Shown here: piece by piece, positions 1 through 8,819 of the stretch
How positions within the stretch are numbered: the stretch's first letter is position 1
Layout of the letters: each line of letters starts with the position of its first letter
NCBI GenBank assembly: GCA_035541475.1
Contig: DATKND010000056.1
Span: 9,753-73,752 of the forward strand
Source: DASUFZ01 sp035541475
Lineage (GTDB): Bacteria > Myxococcota_A > UBA9160 > SMWR01
DNA: 64,000 bases
Direction of reading: 5' to 3'
Translations under genes and position numbers: made by a program
Notes under the pieces: model-generated
What the model was told of the DNA's origin: nothing
Database searches by the model: none
What the model saw: the letters and a program-made list of their open reading frames with translations, nothing else

Positions 1-705
1 GTCGAGCGGGTTCTCGAGCCGGTGTACGCGCCCGATCGCGATGCCGCGCGACGTGCCGAGTCCGCGCAGCGCGATCGAGCGCTGGGCGCGCGTCGGCTGC
101 CCGCTCACGCGGATCCCGTGCAGCGCGAGCTCGGCGGCGCTGCGCGCGGCGTCCTCCTCGGTCTCGCCGACCAGCGACAGCAGCCGCGCGTTGATCACGA
201 CCGGCGCGATCAGCTGCGCGCAGGTCTGGAACGTCGTGACCTCGTGCGCGTCGAAGAGCCGCGGCTCGCGCGTCTGCACGACCAGCACGCCGATCGTCAC
301 CCCGCGCACGATCAGCGGCGCGGCCATCAGCGAGGAGAAGCGCTCCTCGCCGGTCTCCGGGAAGTATTTGTAGCGGGGATGGCTCTCGGCTCTCTCCACC
401 ACGACGGGCGCGCGCTGCTCGGCGGCGAGTCCGACGAGGCCCTCGCCGACGGGGAGCTGTACGCGCCCCACGGCCTCGCGGTACAGGCCGATCGTGGCCG
501 AGAGCGTGAGCCGCGTGAGATCGGCTTCGACCAGGTAGACCGAACACACATCGGCGTCGAGGCGCTTGGCGACGAGCTCGACCACATTCTGCAGCGTCTC
601 GTCGAGATCGTGCGAGCGCGCGACGACCTCGGCGACGTCGGCAAGGAGGCTGACCCGATCCGAAATGGTCGGTTCTCCGGTGTCGCGATCCGGTACGAGC
701 CGCAA
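1..705 (-). CDS. ptsP: PtsP, PEP-protein phosphotransferase of the nitrogen PTS (5' part, runs off left edge)
   Basis: First phosphotransferase (EI-Ntr) of the nitrogen-type PTS, which takes phosphate from PEP and passes it to NPr in the cytoplasm. 235 codons are visible. Residues ~8-165 form a GAF domain with the PtsP-typical blocks VCSVYL, GEGLVG, HPRYKYFPETGEERF and GVLVVQ. Near residue 215 GTSRGIAIGRV begins the PEP-utiliser N-terminal domain; the phospho-histidine domain and catalytic barrel lie outside the window. Between the in-frame upstream TAA (724-726) and the conserved block I find no ATG or GTG, so TTG at 705 is the likely start, without a clear ribosome binding site. Family assignment is firm; the exact start is not. 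Confidence 0.85.
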   Translation of the reverse strand, partial: MRLVPDRDTGEPTISDRVSLLADVAEVVARSHDLDETLQNVVELVAKRLDADVCSVYLVEADLTRLTLSATIGLYREAVGRVQLPVGEGLVGLAAEQRAPVVVERAESHPRYKYFPETGEERFSSLMAAPLIVRGVTIGVLVVQTREPRLFDAHEVTTFQTCAQLIAPVVINARLLSLVGETEEDAARSAAELALHGIRVSGQPTRAQRSIALRGLGTSRGIAIGRVHRLENPLD

Positions 706-796
706 GACCGGCCGAGCAGCGCGTTAGGCGGTCGCGGAACGCGCCGAATGTAACGAATCGCCGCCCGCGCTCTCCGTCGGAGAGCGAGCGCGTGGA

Positions 797-1066
797 TCAG
801 AACACCGGCGACTGCTCGCCGCCGTGCATCGGCTCGAGGGCCGTCGTCGGCGGGAACACGTGATCCTTGTCTTCGAAGCGCATGCCGAGCGCGAGCAGGA
901 TCTTGCGCTTCGTATCCATGCGGCAGTTCATGCCCTTCTCGACGCTGTGGATCGTGCGCAGAGCGACCTTGGCCTTCCGCGCGAGTTGTGCCTGGGTCAT
1001 GAGTCGGTTCTCGCGCAGCTCGCGCACGCGATTCCGGCGAATCGAGGTCGATCGATTATGATCCAT
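797..1066 (-). CDS. Small XRE-family helix-turn-helix regulator
   Basis: 89-residue protein. Residues ~12-65 form an XRE/Cro-type helix-turn-helix (VRELRENRLMTQAQLARKAK, then ALRTIHSVEKG and KRKILLALGM), followed by a short unstructured tail. ATG at 1066 is preceded by GGGAG at 1076-1080, which fixes the start. It lies between ptsP (same strand) and a divergent AsmA-like gene, with 265 nt of shared upstream DNA. The family is clear; its target is unknown. Local autoregulation or control of the divergent gene is a guess. Confidence 0.85.
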   Translation of the reverse strand: MDHNRSTSIRRNRVRELRENRLMTQAQLARKAKVALRTIHSVEKGMNCRMDTKRKILLALGMRFEDKDHVFPPTTALEPMHGGEQSPVF

Positions 1067-1224
1067 TCCGTCGCACTCCCTGAACCACGCCAGACGCCGC
1101 CATGCGGCACCCCTCGGCTTGGAGTGCCGTTTCGACCGCAGGCGGGATTTCTTTAGGGAAAATGAGAGCTTGGCGGCGTGACGGGGGGAGTGAGCCCCGA
1201 GGCAGGAACCGCTGCGGGGACCCG

Positions 1225-1260
1225 CACATCGCCCCCACGGGTGCGCGTGTGGGCGATGTG
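1225..1260. promoter_or_regulatory. Strong inverted repeat between the XRE gene and the AsmA-like gene
   Basis: Two 14-nt arms, beginning CACATCGCCC and ending GGGCGATGTG, pair with one mismatch around an 8-nt loop. It lies 71 nt upstream of the AsmA-like start and has no T-tract, so it is not a standard terminator. It could be a leader hairpin, or a two-fold operator for the neighbouring XRE protein. Confidence 0.5.
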
Positions 1261-1331
1261 AATGAACCCAAGGTAGGGATCGCCGATCCGCAGCGTGCGG
1301 TTGGAGCGCGCTCCCCGCAGGATTCCCAACC

Positions 1332-4208
1332 TTGAGCAACGGCTCGGGCGAGAAGGCGTCGGGGTCGCGCGGCCTGCGCAGGCTGCTGGTGCTGGTCCTG
1401 GTGCTGGGACTGCTGGGGGGTCTGGGTGTCGCCGCCTACCAGGCGACCCGAGCCCTCGCGCCCGATCAGCTGCGCGCGGAAGTGGAGGCACTGCTCGCGC
1501 GGGCCACCCACGGGCCGGTCGAGATCATGGACCTGCGCCCGATCTGGAAGATGCCACCCGGGCTCGAGGCAGACGGGCTGTGGCTCTACGACGGCGCCCT
1601 CACCGTCGAGCACGCGCGCGCCCGACTCGACCCGGTCTCGCTGCTGTTGGGACGTCCGCACCTGACGCGCCTCGATCTCGACGGCGCGGAGCTGCGCTTC
1701 ACCCAGGACAAGGACGAGAGCTGGAAGCCGGATTTCGGCGACCGCGACGAGCCGCCGCCTGTCAGCGAGGCCTCGCTCGCGCCGATGCGCGTCGCGTCGG
1801 GGGTGGCGCGCTTCCTGCTCACGCGGCCGGAGCTCGCGGACGACGTCGTCGTCGCGAATGGCCGGCTCTCCTTCAAGGGATCGGGGCCGCATGCGGCGTC
1901 GATCCAGCTCGTCGATCTCGCCGGCGAGCTCGCGCACAGCCGCCTGCTCGGAAAGGCGAGCCTCGATCTCCAGGCGCGCTGGGTCGAAGGTCGCTCGGAG
2001 CGAGGCGTGCTCGCGTGGAAGGGCAGCCGCAGCCTCGGGGGTCGCATCGACCTGACCCTCAGCGCGAGCGGCCTCGAGCTCTCGGCGCTCCAGCAGGAGC
2101 TCCGCGCGCTCGTGCCGGAGCTGACTTTGCGCGGACGCCTCGACGGAGTCGCTCAGTTCGAGGGCATCGCGCCGGGCAACGATCGCTACGCCCTGTCGCT
2201 CACGGCCAGGGAGCTCGAGGCGCGCGCCGGCGCCAGCGCCGACGCGACCTGGCTGCGCGTTCCGAACCTCACGGCAGACGCGCGCCTCGCCCTCGATTCG
2301 AAGCGGCTGACCTTGTCCGACGGCCACGTCGGGGCCGGCGAGTGGAAACTCTCCCTCGATGGCGAAATGGGCCGCCCCTTCGGGCCAGCCTCGCAGACGC
2401 GAGGCCGCATCGCGGTCGAGAACCTCTCGCTCGATCCCGAGGCCGCGCAGTCGCTGGTCGGCTGGCTGCCGGCGTCGGTGCGCGAGTCCGCGCGCGATGT
2501 GGTCGGCCGCGTGCGCGAGGGGCGCCTCGTTCGCGGCGAGCTCTCGGCGGACGCCCCGCTCGAGCAGTGGAGCCGCGCACTCGCGGGAAAGCTCGATGCC
2601 ATGCTGCCCGCGCTCACGCTCTCCGCGGACCTCGACGGCGTGCGCGTCGCGCTCCAGCCGACGCGCGAGCTCTCGCAGCTCTCGGGCGGGCTCAGCTGGA
2701 GCGACGGCGTGCTCGAGGTGGAGAAGGCGCGCGCGCTGCTCGACGGCCAGCCGCTGCCCACGCTCGATGTGCGCTTCCGTGGGCTGGCGCGCGTGCTCGC
2801 CTCGGCCGAGTCGGAGCGTGCCATGGGCGCGTCCGCCGTGTCTCTTCCGGGTGTCACACCGCTCCACGCGGTCTTCCAGTCGGCGCCGGACGAAACCTCG
2901 CCGCCGCCGCCCATCATCACGCTCGACCTCGACCGCTTCCAGCACCCGACCCTGCTCTGGCCTCTGCGCCAGGTGCACGCAGAAGTGTCGCCGCGCGCGG
3001 ACGGGCTCTTCGTGGCGATCCGCAGCGCGCGCTGGGCGGGTGTTCCGATCGAGGGCGAGATCGATTGGACGCTCGAGCCCGAGCGCCGCCTCGCCGTGCG
3101 CCTCGAGGCGCCCGAGGCGACTCCGGCGCCGGCGCCTGCATCGACCCCGGATGAGCCGGCGCAGCTCGCGGGATCGCCCGCGCCTCCCGAGCCCGCCGGC
3201 GCCGACGATGGCGCCTGGGCCACCGGACACATTACGATCGGCGCGACACAAGGCAGTTTCCGACAGCGCACCACCATGGCGCGCTTGCGCGCGATCGGCG
3301 CGAGGGTGAGCTTCGACGACGTCCACTGCGCGCTCGACCCGAGCGGCGAGATCACGGGCTCGCTCGAGCTCGACCTCTCGCGCAGCGACGCGGTGCCCTA
3401 CTCGCTCGACGCGAAGCTCGAATCCGGCGACCTCGCGGCGCTGCTCGCGCAGCGCGGCGTGAAGGGCGAGCCGATGTCCGGAACGCTCGAGATCCTCGGC
3501 CCGCTCTCCGGCACGCTCGTGCCGGGTCAGCCGCTGCTCCACGACGCGAACGGCGCGCTCGGCTTCAGCTTGCGCGACGGCACGATCCCGAAGACGGTGC
3601 CGCCGGTCCTTGCGCTCGCGCTCGCGAGCGACTCGCTCAACCCGTTCTCGTCGCGCGATCGGATCCGCTACGACCACATCGACGCGGATCTCCACTTTGC
3701 GAACGGCACGGTCTCGACGCAGGCGCTCGATGTCGACGGCCCCGACCTGCGGCTGTTCGCGGCGGGCGAGATCGGTCTCGCCGAGACGCCGAATCCGCTG
3801 CGCGCGGAGCTCGCTCTCTTCCTGTTCCGACAGCTCGACTGGGCGCTCGTCAAGATCCCGATCCTGAACGAGCTGCTGCTCGGCGAGAACAAGAACCTGG
3901 TTGCGGCCTACTTCAAGATCGTGGGAACCTGGCAGGACCCGGTCGCGCACGCGCAGCCGCTGCTCACCATGAAGGACACCGCCGGAGGCGACATTCTCGA
4001 GGGGATCCCGCGCGTGGTGGTCCAGGGCGTGAAGGCGATCGGCGGGCTGCTGGCGCCGGCCGCGCGCCCGCCCGCGCAGAGTGCGCCCGCTCCGACACCG
4101 GGCGGATCCTCCGCGCAGACCGCGCCCGCGCCGACCGCCGAGCCTTCCGCGCAGGGCGCGCCGCCTCCGACGCCGCCCCGCGCGGGCGAGGCGCCGGCGG
4201 GCTCGTGA
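1332..4208 (+). CDS. AsmA/YhdP-like membrane-anchored protein
   Basis: 958 residues. A single N-terminal membrane anchor (about residues 16-42, with VLVLVLGLLGGLGVAA) precedes a long beta-rich periplasmic region. The C-terminal part (LFAAGEIGLAETPNPLRAEL, then KIPILNELLLGENKNLVAAY and FKIVGTWQDP) matches the conserved end of AsmA/YhdP proteins, which are implicated in lipid traffic between inner and outer membranes. A proline/alanine-rich tail closes the protein. Start: TTG at 1332, nine nt after AGGA (1319-1322). It overlaps rfaE2 by four nt (GTGA), so the two are probably co-translated. Family call is good; the substrate is unknown. Confidence 0.8.
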   Translation: MSNGSGEKASGSRGLRRLLVLVLVLGLLGGLGVAAYQATRALAPDQLRAEVEALLARATHGPVEIMDLRPIWKMPPGLEADGLWLYDGALTVEHARARLDPVSLLLGRPHLTRLDLDGAELRFTQDKDESWKPDFGDRDEPPPVSEASLAPMRVASGVARFLLTRPELADDVVVANGRLSFKGSGPHAASIQLVDLAGELAHSRLLGKASLDLQARWVEGRSERGVLAWKGSRSLGGRIDLTLSASGLELSALQQELRALVPELTLRGRLDGVAQFEGIAPGNDRYALSLTARELEARAGASADATWLRVPNLTADARLALDSKRLTLSDGHVGAGEWKLSLDGEMGRPFGPASQTRGRIAVENLSLDPEAAQSLVGWLPASVRESARDVVGRVREGRLVRGELSADAPLEQWSRALAGKLDAMLPALTLSADLDGVRVALQPTRELSQLSGGLSWSDGVLEVEKARALLDGQPLPTLDVRFRGLARVLASAESERAMGASAVSLPGVTPLHAVFQSAPDETSPPPPIITLDLDRFQHPTLLWPLRQVHAEVSPRADGLFVAIRSARWAGVPIEGEIDWTLEPERRLAVRLEAPEATPAPAPASTPDEPAQLAGSPAPPEPAGADDGAWATGHITIGATQGSFRQRTTMARLRAIGARVSFDDVHCALDPSGEITGSLELDLSRSDAVPYSLDAKLESGDLAALLAQRGVKGEPMSGTLEILGPLSGTLVPGQPLLHDANGALGFSLRDGTIPKTVPPVLALALASDSLNPFSSRDRIRYDHIDADLHFANGTVSTQALDVDGPDLRLFAAGEIGLAETPNPLRAELALFLFRQLDWALVKIPILNELLLGENKNLVAAYFKIVGTWQDPVAHAQPLLTMKDTAGGDILEGIPRVVVQGVKAIGGLLAPAARPPAQSAPAPTPGGSSAQTAPAPTAEPSAQGAPPPTPPRAGEAPAGS

Positions 4209-4699
4209 CGGCGCGACCGCGCAGCGCGCGCGGCAAGCTGCTCTCGCGCCGCACCGCGCGCGCGGCGCTGCAGCAGGCCCGGCGGCGCGGCGAGCGCGTC
4301 GTCTTTACCAACGGCTGCTTCGATCTCCTCCACGTCGGTCACGTGCGCAGCCTCGAGCGCGCGCGCCGCTGCGGGGATCGGCTGATCGTCGCGGTCAACG
4401 GCGACGCCTCCGTGCGGCGCCTGAAGGGACGCGGCCGCCCGATCGTGCCGGCTAGGCGGCGCGCCGAGATCGTCGCGGCGCTCGAGTGCGTGGACTGGGT
4501 GGTAGTCTTCGCCGAGAACACGCCCCTCGCACTGATCCGCAGCTTGCGTCCGGACGTGCTCGCGAAGGGCGGCGACTGGCGGCTCGAGGAGATCGTGGGA
4601 CGCGCGGAGGTCGAGAGCTGGGGCGGTCGCGTGGTGCGCATCCCGGTCGTGCCGGGCGCCCGCACGACCGCGCTCGTGGCTCGGATCCGCGGCGCGTGA
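4205..4699 (+). CDS. rfaE2: RfaE domain II: heptose 1-phosphate adenylyl- or nucleotidyltransferase
   Basis: 164 residues, the length of the adenylyltransferase half of HldE as a free-standing enzyme. It should attach a nucleotide to D-glycero-beta-D-manno-heptose 1-phosphate, a step in LPS inner-core precursor synthesis. Diagnostic motifs are FTNGCFDLLHVGHV (HxGH nucleotide-binding signature), VNGDASVRRLKGRGRP and RPDVLAKGGDW. GTG at 4205 overlaps the stop of the upstream AsmA-like gene. The kinase half (RfaE domain I) is not in this window. An outer-membrane context fits the AsmA-like neighbour. Confidence 0.88.
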   Translation: MTARPRSARGKLLSRRTARAALQQARRRGERVVFTNGCFDLLHVGHVRSLERARRCGDRLIVAVNGDASVRRLKGRGRPIVPARRRAEIVAALECVDWVVVFAENTPLALIRSLRPDVLAKGGDWRLEEIVGRAEVESWGGRVVRIPVVPGARTTALVARIRGA

Positions 4700-4775
4700 T
4701 CATGCCGGGCCCTCGCGCTCGCTGTTCGCTCGCGCTCGGGCTACCGGCCTTCGCTCGGCAAGCCTTTGCGATCTC

Positions 4776-4812
4776 CGCTCGGCTGCGCCTCGCTGCGCGC
4801 CGGACGGCTTGC
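4776..4812 (+). repeat. Dispersed intergenic repeat, copy 1
   Basis: 37-nt element containing CTCGCTGCGCGCCGGACGGC. The reverse complement at 55030-55066 is identical except for one base, and related cores lie at 26793-26815, 47263-47308 and 61561-61599. The stretch 4700-4854 otherwise holds only GC-rich sequence and the hairpin at 4826-4845. Confidence 0.7.
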
Positions 4813-4825
4813 CTCGCTGCGCGTC

Positions 4826-4845
4826 GGCCGACCTGTGGGTCGGCC
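4826..4845. terminator. Hairpin between rfaE2 and moxR
   Basis: Perfect 8-bp stem GGCCGACC/GGTCGGCC with a TGTG loop, directly before moxR (start 4855). There is no T-tract. A near-identical hairpin (GGCCGAC-GAAT-GTCGGCC) lies between the convergent amrA and mpl genes at 51478-51495, suggesting a recurrent terminator-like or RNA-processing element. Confidence 0.45.
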
Positions 4846-4854
4846 TCCTAGCCG

Positions 4855-5856
4855 ATGGAGCCGGTCCGCACGCTTCCGGCGAGCGCTCCCGGTCGGACGC
4901 TCCAGCGGCTCGCCGACGAGATCGGCCGCGTCGTCGTCGGACAGCGCGCGCTGGTCGAAGGCCTGCTCGTCGCGCTCCTCTCGAGCGGGCATGCGCTCGT
5001 CGAAGGCGTTCCCGGCCTCGCCAAGACCACCGCGATCCGCACGCTCGCGCACGCGCTCGGACTCGGCTTCGGGCGCATCCAGTTCACGCCGGACCTGCTG
5101 CCGGGCGATCTGCTCGGGACGCCCGTCTACGAGGCCGCGCGCGGGGCCTTCGTGGTGCGGCGCGGTCCGATCTTCGCGCCGGTGCTGCTCGCCGACGAAA
5201 TCAACCGCGCGCCGGCCAAGGTGCAGTCGGCGCTGCTCGAGGCGATGGAGGAGCGGCAGGTCTCGATCGGCGACGAGACGCACCCGCTGCCCGAACCCTT
5301 CTTCGTGATGGCCACACAGAATCCGGTCGAGCTCGAGGGAACCTATCCGCTGCCCGAGGCGCAGATCGATCGCTTCCTGGTGAAGCTGCAGGTCCCGTAT
5401 CCCGAGAGCGACGAGGAGCGCGACATCGTGCTGCGCGATGCCGAGGGCCCGGTGCATGTGGCGCAGGTGGCCGACGCGGCGGAGCTCGCGGGCCTGCGGC
5501 GCGCCGCGGCGTCCGTGCACGTGGCGCCCGCGCTCGTCGACTACGCGGTGCGGCTCGCGCGCGCGACCCGGGATCCGGCGGCCGCTGGCGCGCGCATCGC
5601 CGACGCCTCGGGCGCGCCCGCGCCCGCGCACTGCGTCGCACTCGGCGCGTCGCCGCGCGGCTCGATCTACCTGGTGCGAGCCGCGCGCGCCCGAGCGCTG
5701 CTCGACGGACGCGACTACGTGACGCCGCACGACATGAAGCGGGTCGCACCCGACGTGCTGCGACACCGCGTGGTGACGAGCTACGAGGCGGAGGCCGCCG
5801 GCATCACGGCCGAAGGCGTGGTGCGCGCCGTACTGGCGGCGGTCGAGACCGCGTAG
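4855..5856 (+). CDS. moxR: MoxR-family AAA+ ATPase
   Basis: 333 residues, normal for MoxR. AAA+ core with Walker A-type GVPGLAKT, Walker B LLADEIN, sensor motif MATQNP and the family signatures FTPDLLPGD and EGTYPLPEAQIDRF. MoxR ATPases act as chaperones for von Willebrand A (vWA) proteins. Here the gene heads a six-gene cluster of vWA and Bat proteins that follows seven nt downstream. No clear ribosome binding site precedes ATG 4855. The GGCCGACC hairpin lies just upstream. Confidence 0.93.
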   Translation: MEPVRTLPASAPGRTLQRLADEIGRVVVGQRALVEGLLVALLSSGHALVEGVPGLAKTTAIRTLAHALGLGFGRIQFTPDLLPGDLLGTPVYEAARGAFVVRRGPIFAPVLLADEINRAPAKVQSALLEAMEERQVSIGDETHPLPEPFFVMATQNPVELEGTYPLPEAQIDRFLVKLQVPYPESDEERDIVLRDAEGPVHVAQVADAAELAGLRRAAASVHVAPALVDYAVRLARATRDPAAAGARIADASGAPAPAHCVALGASPRGSIYLVRAARARALLDGRDYVTPHDMKRVAPDVLRHRVVTSYEAEAAGITAEGVVRAVLAAVETA

Positions 5857-5863
5857 GCCTGCG

Positions 5864-6817
5864 GTGCCTCGTGCCGCCCGCGCCGAGCCGCCGCGCAGCG
5901 AAGACCTCGCCCGCGCGGCCCGGCTGTTGGTGGTGCGGAGCCGGCGAGAAGCGACGGGCCTGTTCGCGGGCAACTACGCGAGCGCCTTCCGCGGCGGCGG
6001 TCTCGAGTTCGAGGAGTCGCGACCCTACGTGCCAGGCGACGACGTGCGCACGATCGACTGGAACGCGACCGCCCGTCACGGCGAGACCTACGTGAAGCGC
6101 TTCCGCGAGGAGCGCGACCAGACGCTGCTCTTCGCCTTCGACTGCTCGGCCTCGATGCGCTCCGGAAGCGGCAGCTCCTCGCGCGCCGGCACCGCCGCGC
6201 ACGCGCTCGCGCTGCTGGCCGCGTCGGCGGGCCGGGCCGGCGATCGCGTCGGCCTCGTCGCCTTCGACGACCGGGTGCGCGCGTGGATCCCGCCCGCGCG
6301 CGGTGTCGCGCACGGACGCCGCGTGGTGGAGACCGCGCTCGCCTGTGCCGCGGCGGCGCGCGGCGGTACGCAGATCGGCGCCGGGCTGCGCGCGCTGCGG
6401 CCCGAGGCGCGCCGGAGCTGCGTGCTGGTGCTGCTGTCGGACTTCCGCGACGAGCGGCTGCTCCCGGACTCCGGGAGCCCCGCGGCGCTGCGCGCGCTGA
6501 TGGCGGAGCAAGGCCCTCGCCACGACCTCGTCGCGGGCGCCGTGCTCGACCCGACCGAGCTCGCGCTGCAAGCCGTGGGCTCCGTCCGGATGGCGGACCC
6601 CGAGCGCCCCGGCGCCACCTGGATCCTCGACACTGGAAGGCGACGCGTGCGCGAGGCCTGGCTCGCGGCCTGCGCGGCGCGGCGCGAGCGCGTCGCCGCG
6701 GCCCTGCGCCGCGCCGGCGGGGACCTCTTCTGGCTGCGCACCGACCGGAGCCCGCTCCACGCTCTCGGCCGCTTCTTCCAGGAGCGCGCGGCGAGGCGCC
6801 AGCGCGTGTCGCGATGA
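5864..6817 (+). CDS. DUF58 domain protein (vWA-like partner of MoxR)
   Basis: 317 residues. It carries the DUF58 signature FRGGGLEFEESRPYVPGDD followed by RTIDWNATARHGETYVKRF, then a vWA-like fold whose metal-site motif is DCSASM (the canonical DxSxS is present). It is probably cytoplasmic and regulated by the adjacent MoxR ATPase. GTG at 5864 lies seven nt after moxR; its end overlaps the next gene by four nt (ATGA). Its exact role is unknown; the cluster type is associated with envelope integrity. Confidence 0.9.
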   Translation: MPRAARAEPPRSEDLARAARLLVVRSRREATGLFAGNYASAFRGGGLEFEESRPYVPGDDVRTIDWNATARHGETYVKRFREERDQTLLFAFDCSASMRSGSGSSSRAGTAAHALALLAASAGRAGDRVGLVAFDDRVRAWIPPARGVAHGRRVVETALACAAAARGGTQIGAGLRALRPEARRSCVLVLLSDFRDERLLPDSGSPAALRALMAEQGPRHDLVAGAVLDPTELALQAVGSVRMADPERPGATWILDTGRRRVREAWLAACAARRERVAAALRRAGGDLFWLRTDRSPLHALGRFFQERAARRQRVSR

Positions 6818-7779
6818 GCGCGCGCAGTCGGCCGCATCTCGCGGGCGCGGCGCTCGCCGCCGCGCTCGCGCTCGCCTGCTCGAAGGAAGCTCCGCGCTAC
6901 GGCGCGCCCGCAGAGGAGCGCGCGGCCCTCGTGCTCGAGCCGCCGCAGGTCGCGCTCGGCGACGTGGCGGACGTGCTGCTGTCGGTGGTGACGCGCCCGG
7001 GCGCGCGCATCGCGCCGGTCGACCCGCCGAGCGCGATCCCCGGCTTCTGGTTCGTCGAGCGCGAGGAGCTTCCTGTGCAGAAGGAGCCCGCGCGCTGGAT
7101 CCATCGCACGCGCCTCCGCATCCGCGCAGTCGAGGTCGGCCACTTCGAGTTTCCGGGCGGCGAGGTTCACGGCGAGAACGAGGAGGGAGCGGCGCTCGAG
7201 GTCCGCTACGAGCCGCTCGCGCTCGAGGTGCTCTCGAGCCTCTCAGACGGACCCGAGCGACGGACGCCCTTCGGTGTGCGGCGTCTGCCGGCGCCGCCCG
7301 TCGGCGGCGCGAGCGCGGCGGTGGCCTTCGGAGCGGGCGCGGTCGTGGCGCTCGGCGCGGTCGGCGTGGTGTCGCTGGCGAGGCGGCGACTCGCGCTCCG
7401 CCCGGTCGTCGCTCGGCCGACGACCGCTCCGTCCGCGCCCGCCTGGGTGATCGCGACGTCGGCGCTCGCCGACGCGCAGGCGCTCCGCGAGTCCGACCCG
7501 CGCGGCGCCCTCGACGCCGCCGCGCGCGCGCTGCGCCGCTATGCGGAGGCGCGCTTCGGCGCCGACGCTCCCGCGCGCAGCGTCGAGGAGCTGCTCGCCG
7601 CGACGCCGCCCTTCCTGATGACGACGCGCTGGAGCGCGTTCGTGTCGCTGCTCGCATCGCTCGACGCTGCGCGTTTCGCGCCGCGTCCCGACGCGGAGCG
7701 CGCGGCGCACGCCGAGCCGCTGCTGCGCGCGGCGCGCGACTTCGTCGACGAGACGACGCCGCCGGAGTCGCGCCGGTGA
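6814..7779 (+). CDS. Bat-operon lipoprotein, BatD-like/DUF4381-type
   Basis: 321 residues with a lipoprotein-type signal (LALAC, Cys22). The N-terminal half is a BatD-like beta domain (ALVLEPPQVALGDVADVLL). One membrane segment lies around residues 165-190, followed by an alpha-helical cytoplasmic tail (RYAEARFGADAPARSVEELL) of the kind seen at the C terminus of DUF4381/BatD proteins. Position between DUF58 and BatA matches the usual order of these clusters. ATG 6814 overlaps the DUF58 stop, and its own stop overlaps BatA. Family identity is inferred from layout as much as from motifs. Confidence 0.65.
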   Translation: MSARSRPHLAGAALAAALALACSKEAPRYGAPAEERAALVLEPPQVALGDVADVLLSVVTRPGARIAPVDPPSAIPGFWFVEREELPVQKEPARWIHRTRLRIRAVEVGHFEFPGGEVHGENEEGAALEVRYEPLALEVLSSLSDGPERRTPFGVRRLPAPPVGGASAAVAFGAGAVVALGAVGVVSLARRRLALRPVVARPTTAPSAPAWVIATSALADAQALRESDPRGALDAAARALRRYAEARFGADAPARSVEELLAATPPFLMTTRWSAFVSLLASLDAARFAPRPDAERAAHAEPLLRAARDFVDETTPPESRR

Positions 7780-8819
7780 TCGGCGCGGCCTGGCTCGGCG
7801 TCGACGGCTTCGCGCAGCCGCTCGTCTTCTTCGCGTGCGCCGCCGCGGTCGCCGCCTCGTGGCTCGCGACCCGGCGAGCGCCGCCCGCCGCCTTCGAGTG
7901 GTCGGGGCTCGAGGAGGCGCGCCGCGCCGGTGCGAGGCGCCGCGATCCGCTGCGCGCCACGGCGCGCGCGCTGCGGATCGGGGCGCTGATCGCGCTCGCG
8001 GGCCTGCTCGCCGGTCCGGAGGGCGTCCACCGCGCGCCGCCCGAGCCGGGCCTCGGGCTCGATCTCACGCTCGTGCTCGACGCATCGGGCAGCATGCGCG
8101 CGCTCGACACGCAGGCGGGCGACACCCAGCGGAGTCGCATCGATCTCGCGCGCGACGTGGTCGCGCGCTTCGCGGGCAAGCGCGCCGGCGAGGGCGATCG
8201 CGTGGCGCTCGTCGTCTTCGGCGACAGCGCCTTCACGCTCTGCCCGCTCTCTTCCGACGGCGCGCTGCTCGCGCGCGCGCTCGAGCGCGTGACGCCCGGC
8301 ATCGCGGGAGAGGCGACCGCGCTCGGCCAGGCGCTCGCGCTCGCGGTCAAGCGCGCGAGCGGCGGATCCGACGCCGCGCCGAGCGTCGCTCCCGGCGTGG
8401 GCCGCGCCGTCGTGCTGCTGACGGACGGGCGCCACAACACCGGGTCGCCCTCGCCCGAGATCGCGACCGAGCTCGCGGTCGCCGCCGGCGTGCGCGTCCA
8501 CGCGGTCGGCATCGGCACGGCGGGCGAGGAGGTGCCCGTGCCGGGTGCCGGCGGCGCGCTCCACTTCGAGCGCCAGGACGTCGACGCGCCAGCGCTCGAG
8601 GCGATCGCGAAGGCGACCGGCGGCCGCTATTTCGCGGCGCGACGCCCGTCCGATCTCGAAGCGGTGTACGACGAGATCGACCGGCTCGAGCGCGCGGAGC
8701 ACCCGCGTCCGGCGCGCGTCCGCAAGAGCGAGCGCCCCGAGCCGCTGCTCGCGGCGGCGGCTGGATTGCTCTTTGCCGAGATCGCTCTCGTGCGGGTCTG
8801 GCGCAGGCGGCTCCCGTGA
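7776..8819 (+). CDS. batA: BatA-like membrane protein with vWA domain
   Basis: 347 residues. One or two N-terminal membrane segments, a periplasm-facing vWA domain with the intact metal-binding motif LVLDASGSMRALD and the later VLLTDGRHNTGSPSPE, and a C-terminal membrane segment (LLAAAAGLLFAEIALVRVW). The BatA/BatB/BatD set (Bacteroides aerotolerance nomenclature) is thought to form an envelope complex with MoxR and DUF58 proteins. GTG 7776 overlaps the preceding stop and its TGA overlaps batB, implying coupled translation. Confidence 0.88.
   Translation: MIGAAWLGVDGFAQPLVFFACAAAVAASWLATRRAPPAAFEWSGLEEARRAGARRRDPLRATARALRIGALIALAGLLAGPEGVHRAPPEPGLGLDLTLVLDASGSMRALDTQAGDTQRSRIDLARDVVARFAGKRAGEGDRVALVVFGDSAFTLCPLSSDGALLARALERVTPGIAGEATALGQALALAVKRASGGSDAAPSVAPGVGRAVVLLTDGRHNTGSPSPEIATELAVAAGVRVHAVGIGTAGEEVPVPGAGGALHFERQDVDAPALEAIAKATGGRYFAARRPSDLEAVYDEIDRLERAEHPRPARVRKSERPEPLLAAAAGLLFAEIALVRVWRRRLP

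Noticed and set aside
22..753. Plus-strand frame at the left edge
   Set aside because: The minus strand encodes an unmistakable PtsP GAF domain here.
1056..3950. 964-codon open frame on the minus strand
   Set aside because: It lies entirely opposite the AsmA-like gene, has Arg/Glu/Ala-rich low-complexity translation and no recognisable domain; it is an artefact of high third-position GC.
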